Source: Erysipelotrichaceae bacterium
GTDB taxonomy: Bacteria; Bacillota_I; Bacilli_A; Erysipelotrichales; Erysipelotrichaceae
Assembly (NCBI GenBank): GCA_030528085.1
Contig: JAUMZN010000004.1
Coordinates: forward strand, 1-45,503
Length of the DNA: 45,503 nt
Direction: 5' to 3'
The translations under genes and the position numbers were made by a program. Numbering within the stretch: position 1 is the stretch's first letter; each line of letters begins with the position of its first letter. Shown here piece after piece: positions 24,492-32,708 of this stretch. Under the pieces are notes generated by a model. That model had not been told where the DNA came from, made no database searches, and saw only the letters and a list, made by a program, of their open reading frames with translations.

Positions 24492-24702
24492 AGAAATCCT
24501 CTTTCTAGATCTTTGATCTTGATATTCGCAAAATTGAACGGGATCATTTGGATCCATTCATGTTTATTATTCTTTTTCCATTCTATTGTTCATAGAAAAA
24601 TAGATTGAAAAAGCCATAGTTTCATTATTTTAACAACTTTTATCGATAAACAAAAATGAAGTCCTCTTATTTGTTTGGAGTTGCTGATCGAACAGACTGA
24701 AT

Positions 24703-25071
24703 TTATGTTCTTTGTACTTCTTTTGTTGCGACAATCGAAACGTTTGTATTCGCCACGTTATCGATCAATACATCACCAATATGAACTGGTGCTTCAACTT
24801 GAACTAATTTTAATGCTTGAATCACATCAAACATCTTTTCTTTTGGAACTGCTTGGCTTGTTTTGCATGAAACCATCAAAAGATCACCATGCAAAACAGG
24901 AACGACGCTTGTCACAATGCGTGTCGGATGCACAGCTTCACTTTGTCCATATACATAACCTTTCGGACATGTATTGCCTTTAACGTCGATGACTTGACCA
25001 TTCTCATCAATCGTCACGCTTAAAGGACAACCCATTGGGCAGTTAATACAAGTAAAATGACGAATATCCAT
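24703..25071 (-). CDS. DUF1667 protein of the glycerol-3-phosphate oxidation operon
   Basis: A 122-residue protein with cysteines arranged CINCPMGCPL (about 8-17) and NTCPKGYVYGQSE (about 33), probably binding a metal or iron-sulfur cluster. DUF1667 genes regularly follow the FAD/NAD oxidoreductase of this operon type, and the product is thought to act as a small electron-transfer partner; the exact role is unproven. Its ATG directly abuts the stop of the upstream gene with no gap. It is the last gene of the run started by glpK. Confidence 0.88.
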   Translation of the reverse strand: MDIRHFTCINCPMGCPLSVTIDENGQVIDVKGNTCPKGYVYGQSEAVHPTRIVTSVVPVLHGDLLMVSCKTSQAVPKEKMFDVIQALKLVQVEAPVHIGDVLIDNVANTNVSIVATKEVQRT

Positions 25072-26331
25072 TTAAGCCACCTCTGTTTCGATTCGAATCG
25101 ATTGCGAATTTTCGTTTAACCATTCGCGTTTTAACACGATACTTTCCATCTCACCTGGAGTCCGGATCATTTTTCTTTGGTGAATGACCCGGTTGTCATC
25201 GATATAGACATTCACATAACCATTTTTCAACACGTTTGATAATCGGAAACGAACGATTTGTTTGTCATCCATCCGTGATGGGTCAATGGAAAATGGCACG
25301 GTATAACGCACTAGTCCACCAGTTTCGATTGGAATTTCGTGTTCGAAAGCAGGTAATTGCTGCAATATGTATTGCGCCGCATTTTGACCAGCTTTCGTTG
25401 CTTCTTGGCTGACAAAATCGACTAAATCATGAACATGCAATACGTTGCCGCACGCGAATACACCTTCCATATTCGTTTCTAATAATTCGTTGACGACCGG
25501 ACCATTAGTAATTTTAGAAAGTTCAATTCCAGCATTAGCGGACAATTCGTTTTCAGGGATGAGTCCGCAGCTCAAAAGCAATGTATCGCAAGGATATTCT
25601 TGTTCTGTGCCGGCAATTGGCTGATTGTTTTCATCCACTTGGGCAATCGTGACAGATTCAATGCGATCTTTTCCTTTGACATCGATCACGGTATGACTCA
25701 GCTGCAAAGGAATATTGAAATCATCTAAACATTGCACGATATTTCGCTTTAAGCCACCTGAATAAGGCAAACGTTCAGCTACGGTATGCACGTTCGCACC
25801 TTCAAATGTCATGCGGCGCGCCATAATTAATCCAATGTCGCCAGATCCTAAAATGACGACTTCTTTTCCTGGCATATAGCCATCGATGTTGACTAATTTT
25901 TGGGCTGTTCCTGCAGAATAAATTCCAGCTGGCCGATAGCCTGGAATCGAAAGCGAGCCAAATGGTCGTTCTCTGCAACCCATCGCTAAAATGATCGCTT
26001 GGGCATGGATTGTACATACCCCTTGTTTTGCGTTGACATAGCGAATCGTTTTATCTTTTGAAATATCGAGCACCATCGAATTGAGTTCATAAGGGATTTC
26101 TAATTGTTGGACTTGTTCGATATAGCGCCAAGCATATTCAGGTCCTGTCAGTTCTTCGCCAAAAGTATGTAAACCAAAACCATTATGAATACACTGGTTT
26201 AAAATCCCGCCTAAACAATGATCGCGCTCTAATATCAGCAAATCATCAATTCCCGCTTGTTTTGCGCCGATTGCTGCGGCAAGTCCGGCAGGTCCACCAC
26301 CGATGATGACAAGTTGTTTATTGTTTTCCAT
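25072..26331 (-). CDS. FAD/NAD(P)-dependent oxidoreductase, glycerol operon
   Basis: A two-dinucleotide-binding-fold flavoprotein of 419 residues. The FAD site is GGGPAGLAAAIGAKQAG (about 10-26); the NAD(P) site is VVILGSGDIGLIMARRM (about 155-171); a FACGNVLHVHDLVDFVS stretch (about 292) matches the second FAD-binding motif. It resembles the oxidoreductase in anaerobic glycerol-3-phosphate dehydrogenase clusters, probably moving electrons between the dehydrogenase and a carrier. It overlaps the 3' end of the upstream dehydrogenase gene by 14 bases and abuts the DUF1667 gene, so the three form one unit. Confidence 0.9.
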   Translation of the reverse strand: MENNKQLVIIGGGPAGLAAAIGAKQAGIDDLLILERDHCLGGILNQCIHNGFGLHTFGEELTGPEYAWRYIEQVQQLEIPYELNSMVLDISKDKTIRYVNAKQGVCTIHAQAIILAMGCRERPFGSLSIPGYRPAGIYSAGTAQKLVNIDGYMPGKEVVILGSGDIGLIMARRMTFEGANVHTVAERLPYSGGLKRNIVQCLDDFNIPLQLSHTVIDVKGKDRIESVTIAQVDENNQPIAGTEQEYPCDTLLLSCGLIPENELSANAGIELSKITNGPVVNELLETNMEGVFACGNVLHVHDLVDFVSQEATKAGQNAAQYILQQLPAFEHEIPIETGGLVRYTVPFSIDPSRMDDKQIVRFRLSNVLKNGYVNVYIDDNRVIHQRKMIRTPGEMESIVLKREWLNENSQSIRIETEVA

Positions 26332-27757
26332 CGTGAATTCCCTCTTTTACTTTTGATGTGATCAGTTTGGAATGAGAATTAGTCAATTGGATCTCTTCAA
26401 ACGATAATCCCAATTTTTCCTGCATAATTTCCATCGAGCGCGGCAAGCAGAATCCCGCTTGACAGCGCCCCATTCCCGCACGAACGCGGCGTTTGATTCC
26501 ATCAAGTGAGCGTGCTGGCAATGAGCGAGAAAGAGCATCTTGAATTGATCCGGCAGTAATCGTTTCGCAGCGGCAAACGATAATTCCATAAGCGGGATCT
26601 TTTTGGATGAGTTCGTTCCATTGTTCATTGCTCAGTTTTTTAACATCGATAAATCCTTTGCGCTTTGCAATATAGTGCGGATGATCGTTTGCGTTTAATT
26701 GTTCGCGAATTTGTTCGGCAATCCATTTACCAATCGCTGGCGCACTCGATAATCCTGGAGATTCAATTCCTGCTGCATCATAGAAATGATCAGCTGTTTG
26801 ACCAATGATAAAATCAGGTCCATTTGGCGTCGCTCTTAAACCGCTGAATGTACGGATGACTTGATTAAATGGCAAATCTTTAATAGTGATGCGCGCTTTG
26901 GTTTTAATTTCATCTTGACCAATAGCCGTTGTATTCACGTTTTCTTTTGTCGGTACAGCTTGGGCATTTGGTCCAACTAAAATGTTGCCATGAACCGTTG
27001 GTGTAATGAGCACACCTTTTCCTTTTTCAGTTGGTAATTGGAATAGCGTATGCGCACATAAATCACCTGCAGTGCGATCGAATAACAAGTATTCACCACG
27101 ACGAGGTGTGATTTCGATTTTTTGATCCACGAATTGATTATGTATTTCATCCGCATAAAGACCTGCTGCATTAACAAGGACTTTTGCATGATAGTGATCA
27201 TTAACTAGCCATCCATCTCCAACGCGTTCAATTGTTTCGACTGCTTCATTGAATATGAATTGCACGCCATTATCTGCCGCATTTTCGGCTAAAGCAATTG
27301 TCATTCCAAATGGGCAGACAATGCCAGAAGTTGGGGCATATAAAGCACAAACGACATCTTCGTTGACATTTGGTTCAAGTTTTAAAATCTCATCTTTTTC
27401 AATGATTTTTAAATCTGTTACCCCATTGGCGAGGCCTCTTTGATATAACGCTTCAACACGATCTCTTAATTTTTTATCAAAGCATAAAACAAGGGCACCG
27501 TTTTGTTTGTATTCAAAATCCAAAAGTTTAGCTAATTCCGGGATTAAGTGTGATCCTTCTACATTAAATTTTGCTTTTAATGTATTGGGCATCGCATCAA
27601 ATCCAGCATGGACAATGCCGGAATTCGCTTTAGAGGTGCCTGTACAAACATCTTCTTCTTTTTCTATCACAGCGATTTTCAAATCAGTTTTGGCTAAGTA
27701 ATAAGCAATTGCGCTGCCTACTACACCAGAGCCAATGATTAAAACATCTACATCCAT
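26318..27757 (-). CDS. FAD-dependent glycerol-3-phosphate dehydrogenase, GlpA-like with BFD-type Fe-S domain
   Basis: Oxidises glycerol-3-phosphate to dihydroxyacetone phosphate. The 479 residues start MDVDVLIIGSGVVGSAIAYYL, a DAO-type FAD-binding fold, with TGTSKANSGIVHAGFDA (about 40) and NPGLSS-like IESPGLSSAPAIG (about 350). The C-terminal about 85 residues carry IIVCRCETIT and RVRAGMGRCQAGFC, the four cysteines of a BFD-like [2Fe-2S] domain as in GlpA. The ATG at 27757 follows AAGAGG; a longer frame to 27895 is an artefact reaching into glpK. Electrons probably pass to the downstream oxidoreductase and DUF1667 protein. Confidence 0.9.
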   Translation of the reverse strand: MDVDVLIIGSGVVGSAIAYYLAKTDLKIAVIEKEEDVCTGTSKANSGIVHAGFDAMPNTLKAKFNVEGSHLIPELAKLLDFEYKQNGALVLCFDKKLRDRVEALYQRGLANGVTDLKIIEKDEILKLEPNVNEDVVCALYAPTSGIVCPFGMTIALAENAADNGVQFIFNEAVETIERVGDGWLVNDHYHAKVLVNAAGLYADEIHNQFVDQKIEITPRRGEYLLFDRTAGDLCAHTLFQLPTEKGKGVLITPTVHGNILVGPNAQAVPTKENVNTTAIGQDEIKTKARITIKDLPFNQVIRTFSGLRATPNGPDFIIGQTADHFYDAAGIESPGLSSAPAIGKWIAEQIREQLNANDHPHYIAKRKGFIDVKKLSNEQWNELIQKDPAYGIIVCRCETITAGSIQDALSRSLPARSLDGIKRRVRAGMGRCQAGFCLPRSMEIMQEKLGLSFEEIQLTNSHSKLITSKVKEGIHDGKQ

Positions 27758-27779
27758 AGTTTTACCTCTTCTGCATCCT

Positions 27780-29279
27780 TTAAAGGATTTCGGGTTTAAA
27801 TTCAATACAAGCTTGGACGGCATGTTTCCAGTTATCATAACGACGTTCCATTTCGTGTTCGTCGCGCTGTGGTTCAAACTGGCGTTCGACTTCAATTTTC
27901 AAATCGTCTTTGTTCCAGAACCCAATCGCAAGTCCCGCTAAAAATGCTGCGCCAAGGGCAGTTAATTCGTTGACTTTAAAACGCTCTACTGGAATGCGGC
28001 ATAAATCTGCTTGGAATTGCAACAAGAAATTATTTGCCGCAGCCCCACCATCAACTTTTAATTTTGTGATTGGTGTTTTTGAGTCAGCTTCCATTGCATC
28101 GAGTACTTCTTTTGATTGATAAGCCATCGATTCAATCGCTGCGCGAACTAAATGATTGCGATTTGTTCCTAAAGTCAATCCCACAATACTTGCCTTTGCC
28201 TTATCGTCCCAATATGGAGCACCAAGTCCGACAAATGCTGGAATGACATAAACACCTGCAGTCGTGCCGACTTCTACTGCCATTTGTTCCGTCGTGGATA
28301 CATCTTTAAATAAATGCAGTTCATCGCGCATCCATTTCATGACTGATCCAGATACGAAAATTGATCCTTCTAAGGCATAAGTCACTTCATCACCAATTTG
28401 CCACGCAATTGTCGACAACAAGCCACTTTGTGAGCGCACGATTGTTGAACCAGTATTCATCAACAAGAAGCCACCTGTTCCATACGTATTTTTGGCCATA
28501 CCTTTTTCAAGGCAAAGCTGACCAAATAATGCCGCTTGCTGGTCACCGACCATTGAACAAATTGGAACTTCACGACCAAAGAAAGTCAGTGGTGAAGTTG
28601 TGCCATAGTTTTGGCTTGTCGGTACGATTGTCGGCAAAATAGAGCGTGGAATATTGAATGTTTCTAATAATTCATCATCCCATTGCACGCTTTCGATATT
28701 GCAAAGCATTGTGCGGCTCGCATTCGTTGCATCGGTAATGTGCAGCTTGCCGCCAGTTAGTTTCCAAACGAGCCAAGAGTCCATCGTTCCAAATAACAAG
28801 TCGCCCTGCTCTGCCTTTTCTCTTGCTCCTGGGATATTTTCGAGCATCCAAACGATTTTTGATGCAGAGAAATATGGGTCAATTCGCAGTCCCGTTTTTT
28901 GGCGGACGAGTTCTTCTAATCCTGCTTCTTTCCATTGATCGCAAATTTCACTCGTTTGTCTTGATTGCCAAACAATTGCTCTATAGATCGGAAGACCGGT
29001 GTTTTTATCCCAAAGTACGCTCGTTTCGCGTTGGTTTGAAATTCCAATCGCTTCAATTCGATCGGGATCAACACCAGATTGGTTAACCACTTTAGTCAAA
29101 ACAGCCAATGTATCGAGCCAAATATCATGTGCATCTTGTTCAACCCATCCTGGTGCTGGGTAATCTACACCGCCTTCTTGTTGAGCAACTGAAACGATTT
29201 TACAATCGTGATCAAATAAAATTGCGCGAGTCGATGTCGTTCCATGATCAATCGCAAGAATAAATTTTTTATTTTCCAT
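27780..29279 (-). CDS. glpK: Glycerol kinase
   Basis: Phosphorylates glycerol to glycerol-3-phosphate, the substrate of the next gene product. FGGY-family signatures: AIDHGTTSTRAILFD (about 10), SNQRETSVLWDK (about 81), GDQQAALFGQL (about 245), GTGGFLLMNTG (about 267) and KLKVDGGAAANNFLLQFQAD (about 395). The 499-residue length is normal. In Bacillus and Enterococcus enzymes the loop before GDQQAALFG reads YHFxG, whose histidine is phosphorylated by HPr; here it is LTFFG, so that control point is missing. No glpF transporter is adjacent. The leader of about 150 bases contains complementary segments that could attenuate. Confidence 0.95.
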   Translation of the reverse strand: MENKKFILAIDHGTTSTRAILFDHDCKIVSVAQQEGGVDYPAPGWVEQDAHDIWLDTLAVLTKVVNQSGVDPDRIEAIGISNQRETSVLWDKNTGLPIYRAIVWQSRQTSEICDQWKEAGLEELVRQKTGLRIDPYFSASKIVWMLENIPGAREKAEQGDLLFGTMDSWLVWKLTGGKLHITDATNASRTMLCNIESVQWDDELLETFNIPRSILPTIVPTSQNYGTTSPLTFFGREVPICSMVGDQQAALFGQLCLEKGMAKNTYGTGGFLLMNTGSTIVRSQSGLLSTIAWQIGDEVTYALEGSIFVSGSVMKWMRDELHLFKDVSTTEQMAVEVGTTAGVYVIPAFVGLGAPYWDDKAKASIVGLTLGTNRNHLVRAAIESMAYQSKEVLDAMEADSKTPITKLKVDGGAAANNFLLQFQADLCRIPVERFKVNELTALGAAFLAGLAIGFWNKDDLKIEVERQFEPQRDEHEMERRYDNWKHAVQACIEFKPEIL

Positions 29280-29468
29280 ACTTGTTCCTTTTCTCTTTTA
29301 AGATGTGCATGGATCAAAAAGGAGGGGATGCAAAGTTTTGATTATCCTTTTATATGCTGTTATTCCTTTTTCATCCCGTGTCCATCTATGTATTAAAGTT
29401 GAAATCTCTTAGTTTTATTCTATGCCAAAACAAGTGGTGAAAGACAATCCGTTGACCCAAATTTGCAA

Positions 29469-29514
29469 TAAAAAAAATCTATGCCTAACCGTTCAAAAAC
29501 GATTAAACATAGAT
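29469..29514 (-). terminator. Terminator after the PTS IIC-like gene
   Basis: On the minus strand ATCTATG and CATAGAT enclose a further TAATCG/ACGGTTA stem and are followed by a T run. Confidence 0.75.
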
Positions 29515-29538
29515 TTCATTTTCGTATTCTGATCGCGA

Positions 29539-30594
29539 TTATAAATCGAGTTTTAAATCTTCATCTTTATATAAATTCGCTTTTAAGCAGAATTTATGGA
29601 TTACATAAGTTAAAGCAGCAGGGAGAACAAAAGAGATCAGCACTAAACCAAGCCAATCAACCCAGCTAACTAAAGACAAAGATCCAAATTGATTGATCCA
29701 GCCAGTAACAACCCCAATTTGACCGACAAAACCACAAGTTCCCATACCACTAGAAATTGCAGCGCCATTCATTTCTAAATGGAATAAACAAGTCGCAATA
29801 GGACCGATTAAAGCTGATGCGATAATCGTTGGTAGCCAAATCGCCGGCTTCTTCACAATGTTACCCATTTGTAGCATTGAAGTTCCAATTCCTTGGGCGA
29901 CAAGTCCGGACCATTTATTGACCGCAAAAGACATCACCGCAAAACCGATCATTTGTGTACAGCAGCCAGCTAAAGCAGCACCACCTGCTAAGCCAGTTAA
30001 TGATAATGCCGCACAAATTGCAGCTGAAGAAATCGGCAGCGTTAAGAAAATACCCATTAAGACTGAAACGATCACACCCATTAAGAAAGGTTGAAGTTCC
30101 GTTGCCCACATAATCGCATTTCCCATCCAAATTGATGCAACACCAATAGAAGGTGCAAATGCGATACTCAATAATGCGCCAATACAAATTGTCACAAATG
30201 GCGTCACTAAAATATCGACTTTTGTTTCTTTCGATACGAGTTTTCCACACTCACAAGCAGCCACAGCAATGAAATAAACCGCTAAAGGTCCACCTGCACC
30301 ACCAAGCGTATCAGCGGCATAACCAACTGCTAAAAGTGAGAATAAAACAAGGTTTGGGGCATTGAGCGACATGCCAATCGCCGCAGCCATAGCCGGACCT
30401 TTTACCGCCGAGGCAAAAGAGCCGATCTGTACTAAAACTTCTAAATTGAATAAAGTGCCTAACGTATTCAAAATTGTTCCCATCAATAATGATGCGAATA
30501 AACCTTGAGCCATTGCCGAAAGTGCATCAATTCCGTAACGTTTTGCGGAAATTTGAACGTCCTTTCGTGCTAAAAAGGCAGCAACATTTTCCAT
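29539..30594 (-). CDS. PTS IIC-like membrane permease (EIIC_2 type)
   Basis: A 351-residue polytopic protein with about ten hydrophobic segments, rich in Gly and Ala, and with no IIA or IIB domain. It resembles the PTS_EIIC_2 family, whose members are usually annotated as sugar transporter IIC subunits but often stand alone and have unknown substrates. Hydrophobic signatures include LGGAGGPLAVYFIAVAACECGKLV (about 97) and SSGMGTCGFVGQIGVVTGW (about 280). The ATG follows GGAGG. A cre-like element lies 28 bases upstream of the start, fitting carbon catabolite control. No IIA or IIB gene is adjacent. Confidence 0.75.
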   Translation of the reverse strand: MENVAAFLARKDVQISAKRYGIDALSAMAQGLFASLLMGTILNTLGTLFNLEVLVQIGSFASAVKGPAMAAAIGMSLNAPNLVLFSLLAVGYAADTLGGAGGPLAVYFIAVAACECGKLVSKETKVDILVTPFVTICIGALLSIAFAPSIGVASIWMGNAIMWATELQPFLMGVIVSVLMGIFLTLPISSAAICAALSLTGLAGGAALAGCCTQMIGFAVMSFAVNKWSGLVAQGIGTSMLQMGNIVKKPAIWLPTIIASALIGPIATCLFHLEMNGAAISSGMGTCGFVGQIGVVTGWINQFGSLSLVSWVDWLGLVLISFVLPAALTYVIHKFCLKANLYKDEDLKLDL

Positions 30595-30621
30595 TTTCTT
30601 TTTTCCTCCAAATAGGTTCAG

Positions 30622-30637
30622 TATAAAACGTTTTCAT
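30622..30637 (-). promoter_or_regulatory. cre-like site (CcpA) upstream of the PTS IIC-like gene
   Basis: The minus strand reads ATGAAAACGTTTTATA, matching the Bacillota cre consensus WTGNNARCGNWWWCAW at 14 of 16 positions (mismatches only in the penultimate CA). It lies 28 bases upstream of the start codon, where CcpA would block transcription. Confidence 0.5.
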
Positions 30638-30762
30638 TACACAAACTTTATCTGATCCAAATACGGAAGATCTCTTGTTAAATCATTCCATTTCACGACG
30701 AACGAAATCGGTTTCTTTAAATTTCCAATTAATTCTGATTTTAAAAATACGAACACTTCGAA

Positions 30763-30800
30763 CAAAAAAAGCCTTATTTGTCGTAATTTACAAATAAGAC
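30763..30800 (-). terminator. Terminator after the EamA transporter gene
   Basis: On the minus strand CTTATTTGT (30798-30790), loop, ACAAATAAG (30781-30773), then GC and a run of T. Confidence 0.8.
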
Positions 30801-30827
30801 CGCACAATGATTCAATTTAAAAAAGAG

Positions 30828-31715
30828 TTATTCTGCCACTTCAGCTTTTTTGCGTTTGAAGATTTCTGTGATCCAGCTTTGTCCTTCGACTAAAATGACT
30901 GAAGAGAAAATCAACAAACCGCCAATCAGCATAATGGCACTTGTTGGTTCATGCAAAAACATAATGCTTAACAAGTTCCCCCATAAACTTTCTGTTGCCA
31001 ATAAAATAGAAGTTGCTGCTGGAGTTGTATATTGTTGAGCAATTGTCTGCAGTAAGTAACAAACAAACGTTGCTAAAACGATGGAATAGAACATCGTCCA
31101 AATGCCTGTCCAGCCAATATGAGCTGGCCAAGTTGTCATCAAACCTAAAGGAATTGCACAAACCGCAGCTGTTGTCAGTTGAACCGCATTGAGCACCCAA
31201 ACGTTGCAATCCCCAGCACGATACAAAGAGACAATTTGTGCTCCAAAGAAGAAGGCACAAATCAAAGTTAAAATATCGCCCATTCCTAAATGGAATCCGC
31301 CGCCATTTAAAGAAAGGCAGCCAATGCCCACTAAACAAAGCAATGAAGCAACAAATACAATCATATCCGGTTTTTTACGATAAACCGTCCAAACAATAAA
31401 GGGGACAAACACGACATTGCATGCCGTTAAAAATGCATTCATTCCTGCTGTAGTCATACTCAGTCCAACTGTCTGAAATGCAAATGCCAAAAATAACATC
31501 ACACCGGAAACCATACCGATTTTCAAAGCATCTTTCGTCAGTTTTTCTTTAGTCACTAATACAGGAATCCATGCCAAAATCGCAGCACCAACAAAGCGAA
31601 TGAGCAGCATCGCAAATGGGGTAAAAATCGTCAGCGCCATCTCAGTTGCCACAAATCCGCCGCCCCAAATAAAGGCAACGATTAAGCAGCATAAGTTTGC
31701 TTTTTGTTTCGTCAT
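30828..31715 (-). CDS. EamA/DMT-family transporter
   Basis: A drug/metabolite transporter-type exporter of 295 residues with ten membrane segments in two EamA repeats. Repeat one starts ANLCCLIVAFIWGGGFVATEMAL; repeat two begins about residue 150 with GDILTLICAFFFGAQIVSLYR. Conserved helix ends include GMNAFLTACNVVFVPFIVW and ATSILLATESLWGNLLSIMFLHEP. The substrate cannot be inferred; relatives export amino acids and other small metabolites. It is monocistronic with its own terminator. Confidence 0.88.
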   Translation of the reverse strand: MTKQKANLCCLIVAFIWGGGFVATEMALTIFTPFAMLLIRFVGAAILAWIPVLVTKEKLTKDALKIGMVSGVMLFLAFAFQTVGLSMTTAGMNAFLTACNVVFVPFIVWTVYRKKPDMIVFVASLLCLVGIGCLSLNGGGFHLGMGDILTLICAFFFGAQIVSLYRAGDCNVWVLNAVQLTTAAVCAIPLGLMTTWPAHIGWTGIWTMFYSIVLATFVCYLLQTIAQQYTTPAATSILLATESLWGNLLSIMFLHEPTSAIMLIGGLLIFSSVILVEGQSWITEIFKRKKAEVAE

Positions 31716-31849
31716 CTCTTTCCTTCTTTCTTCATCTCATTTTCATTCAAAACTATGTATTCATCTCTGCCTAAAATTAGGCACAAGTTGTATTATACCG
31801 AAAAGTCATCAAGAAAGAATCTATCGATCACGATTCATAAATAAACCAT

Positions 31850-31888
31850 GAAAAAAGCCCATAAGCTTTTACACTTACGAGCTTGAAC
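31850..31888 (+). repeat. Direct repeat copy 1 (terminator-like)
   Basis: The core GCCCATAAGCTTTTACACTT then ACGAGC matches copy 2 (32651-32688) at all but one position; the flanks GAAAA and CTTGAAC also match. On the minus strand it folds as a terminator (GCTCGTAAG / CTTATGGGC, then T run), but no minus-strand gene lies between it and copy 2. Confidence 0.7.
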
Positions 31889-32057
31889 GATTCGTATACA
31901 ACACGATACGCATTAATCTTTCGATTCTTTTTCTTACCACAACAATATAATTGTACAGCTTAAATTTTATAACTTAAAGTCTTGAACGTTTTTTTCGGTG
32001 TAAAAATATATTTAGATCAATAGGAATGCTAATCATGCTGAAAGGAGGTTTTCAATA

Positions 32058-32111
32058 TTGCCGCATTCCTTGACTCATAAACTTCACTGCTTACTTTTCA
32101 ATCAACGGTAA
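32058..32111 (+). CDS. Possible 17-residue leader peptide
   Basis: AAAGGAGG followed after 9 bases by TTG opens a frame of 17 codons (MPHSLTHKLHCLLFNQR), ending 34 bases before the next gene. The excellent ribosome binding site has no other obvious start to serve. It may be a leader peptide or the relic of a gene start. Confidence 0.25.
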   Translation: MPHSLTHKLHCLLFNQR

Positions 32112-32145
32112 ACAGAACGATTCGCTATGGCAATACAATACATCT

Positions 32146-32523
32146 ATGACTAAAGTTTTACTTTACTCCAAAGATCCGAAAACAAATTATAAAAAATTTA
32201 AATCATCCTGCATATTGACTCTGCCATTATATTTACTCATTTCCATAATGTTGTATTTTTCCAAAGGACTTACGGTTAGTATCATTACATTTTTAGTATT
32301 CCTTGGAATAACAGGAATCGAGTTCTATCTCGCTAAATCATGTCAAAATGAAACTGATACTTTAATTCTTGAAAAAGCATATAAAAATGGCTTAATCGTC
32401 AACTTTGTGATCAAAGCTTGTTATTGCTTGTTGATGATCTATCTTTTTGGACTTTTATACGGAATTTTGCTTTCATTGATCGTTGTGGTTGGATCGCTGC
32501 TGATCCTCAAAAAAGAAAGTTAA
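32146..32523 (+). CDS. Small membrane protein of unknown function
   Basis: The 125-residue, AT-rich gene encodes about four membrane segments (about 23-40, 44-62, 82-98 and 100-119) in two hairpins, separated by a polar loop AKSCQNETDTLILEKAYKNG. No family is recognised. There is no good ribosome binding site directly ahead of the ATG; the strong AAAGGAGG lies 100 bases upstream. It has its own terminator, and the whole unit is bracketed by two near-identical direct repeats, so it may be a mobile or acquired cassette. Confidence 0.6.
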   Translation: MTKVLLYSKDPKTNYKKFKSSCILTLPLYLLISIMLYFSKGLTVSIITFLVFLGITGIEFYLAKSCQNETDTLILEKAYKNGLIVNFVIKACYCLLMIYLFGLLYGILLSLIVVVGSLLILKKES

Positions 32524-32567
32524 TCAATTTGAAATCCACTTAGACAATTACATGAATCATTAAAATG

Positions 32568-32604
32568 AAGAGCTCGAACCTGATTTCAGATCGAGCTCTT
32601 TTAT
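32568..32604 (+). terminator. Terminator after the small membrane gene
   Basis: AAGAGCTCGA and TCGAGCTCTT pair around a 13-base loop and are followed by TTATT. Confidence 0.8.
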
Positions 32605-32650
32605 TATATCGAAATTTGACTCATCAAAACTTTGATCTTTTGAAGCATAA

Positions 32651-32688
32651 GAAAAGCCCGTAAGCTTTTACACTTACGAGCCTTGAAC
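32651..32688 (-). terminator. Terminator of the FucO-like gene; direct repeat copy 2
   Basis: On the minus strand GCTCGTAAG, loop TGTAAAA, CTTACGGGC then TTTTC, 20 bases past the stop of the dehydrogenase gene. It is the second copy of the repeat at 31850. Confidence 0.8.
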
Positions 32689-32708
32689 ATTTTGAATTTA
32701 ATGCAAAA

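Larger units (their letters stand above)
31716..32145. other. 430-base intergenic region upstream of the small membrane gene
   Basis: Holds direct repeat copy 1 and a strong AAAGGAGG (32041-32048). That site is followed at 32058 by a TTG that opens a 17-codon frame ending at 32111. A possible promoter TTGAAC then TATATT lies near 31983-32013 with long spacing. Nothing else is seen. Confidence 0.5.

Noticed and set aside
24648-24681. AT-only hairpin (AAACAAA / TTTGTTT) downstream of the DUF1667 gene
   Set aside because: It could be a weak terminator, but the stem has almost no GC and such pairs are frequent by chance in this DNA.
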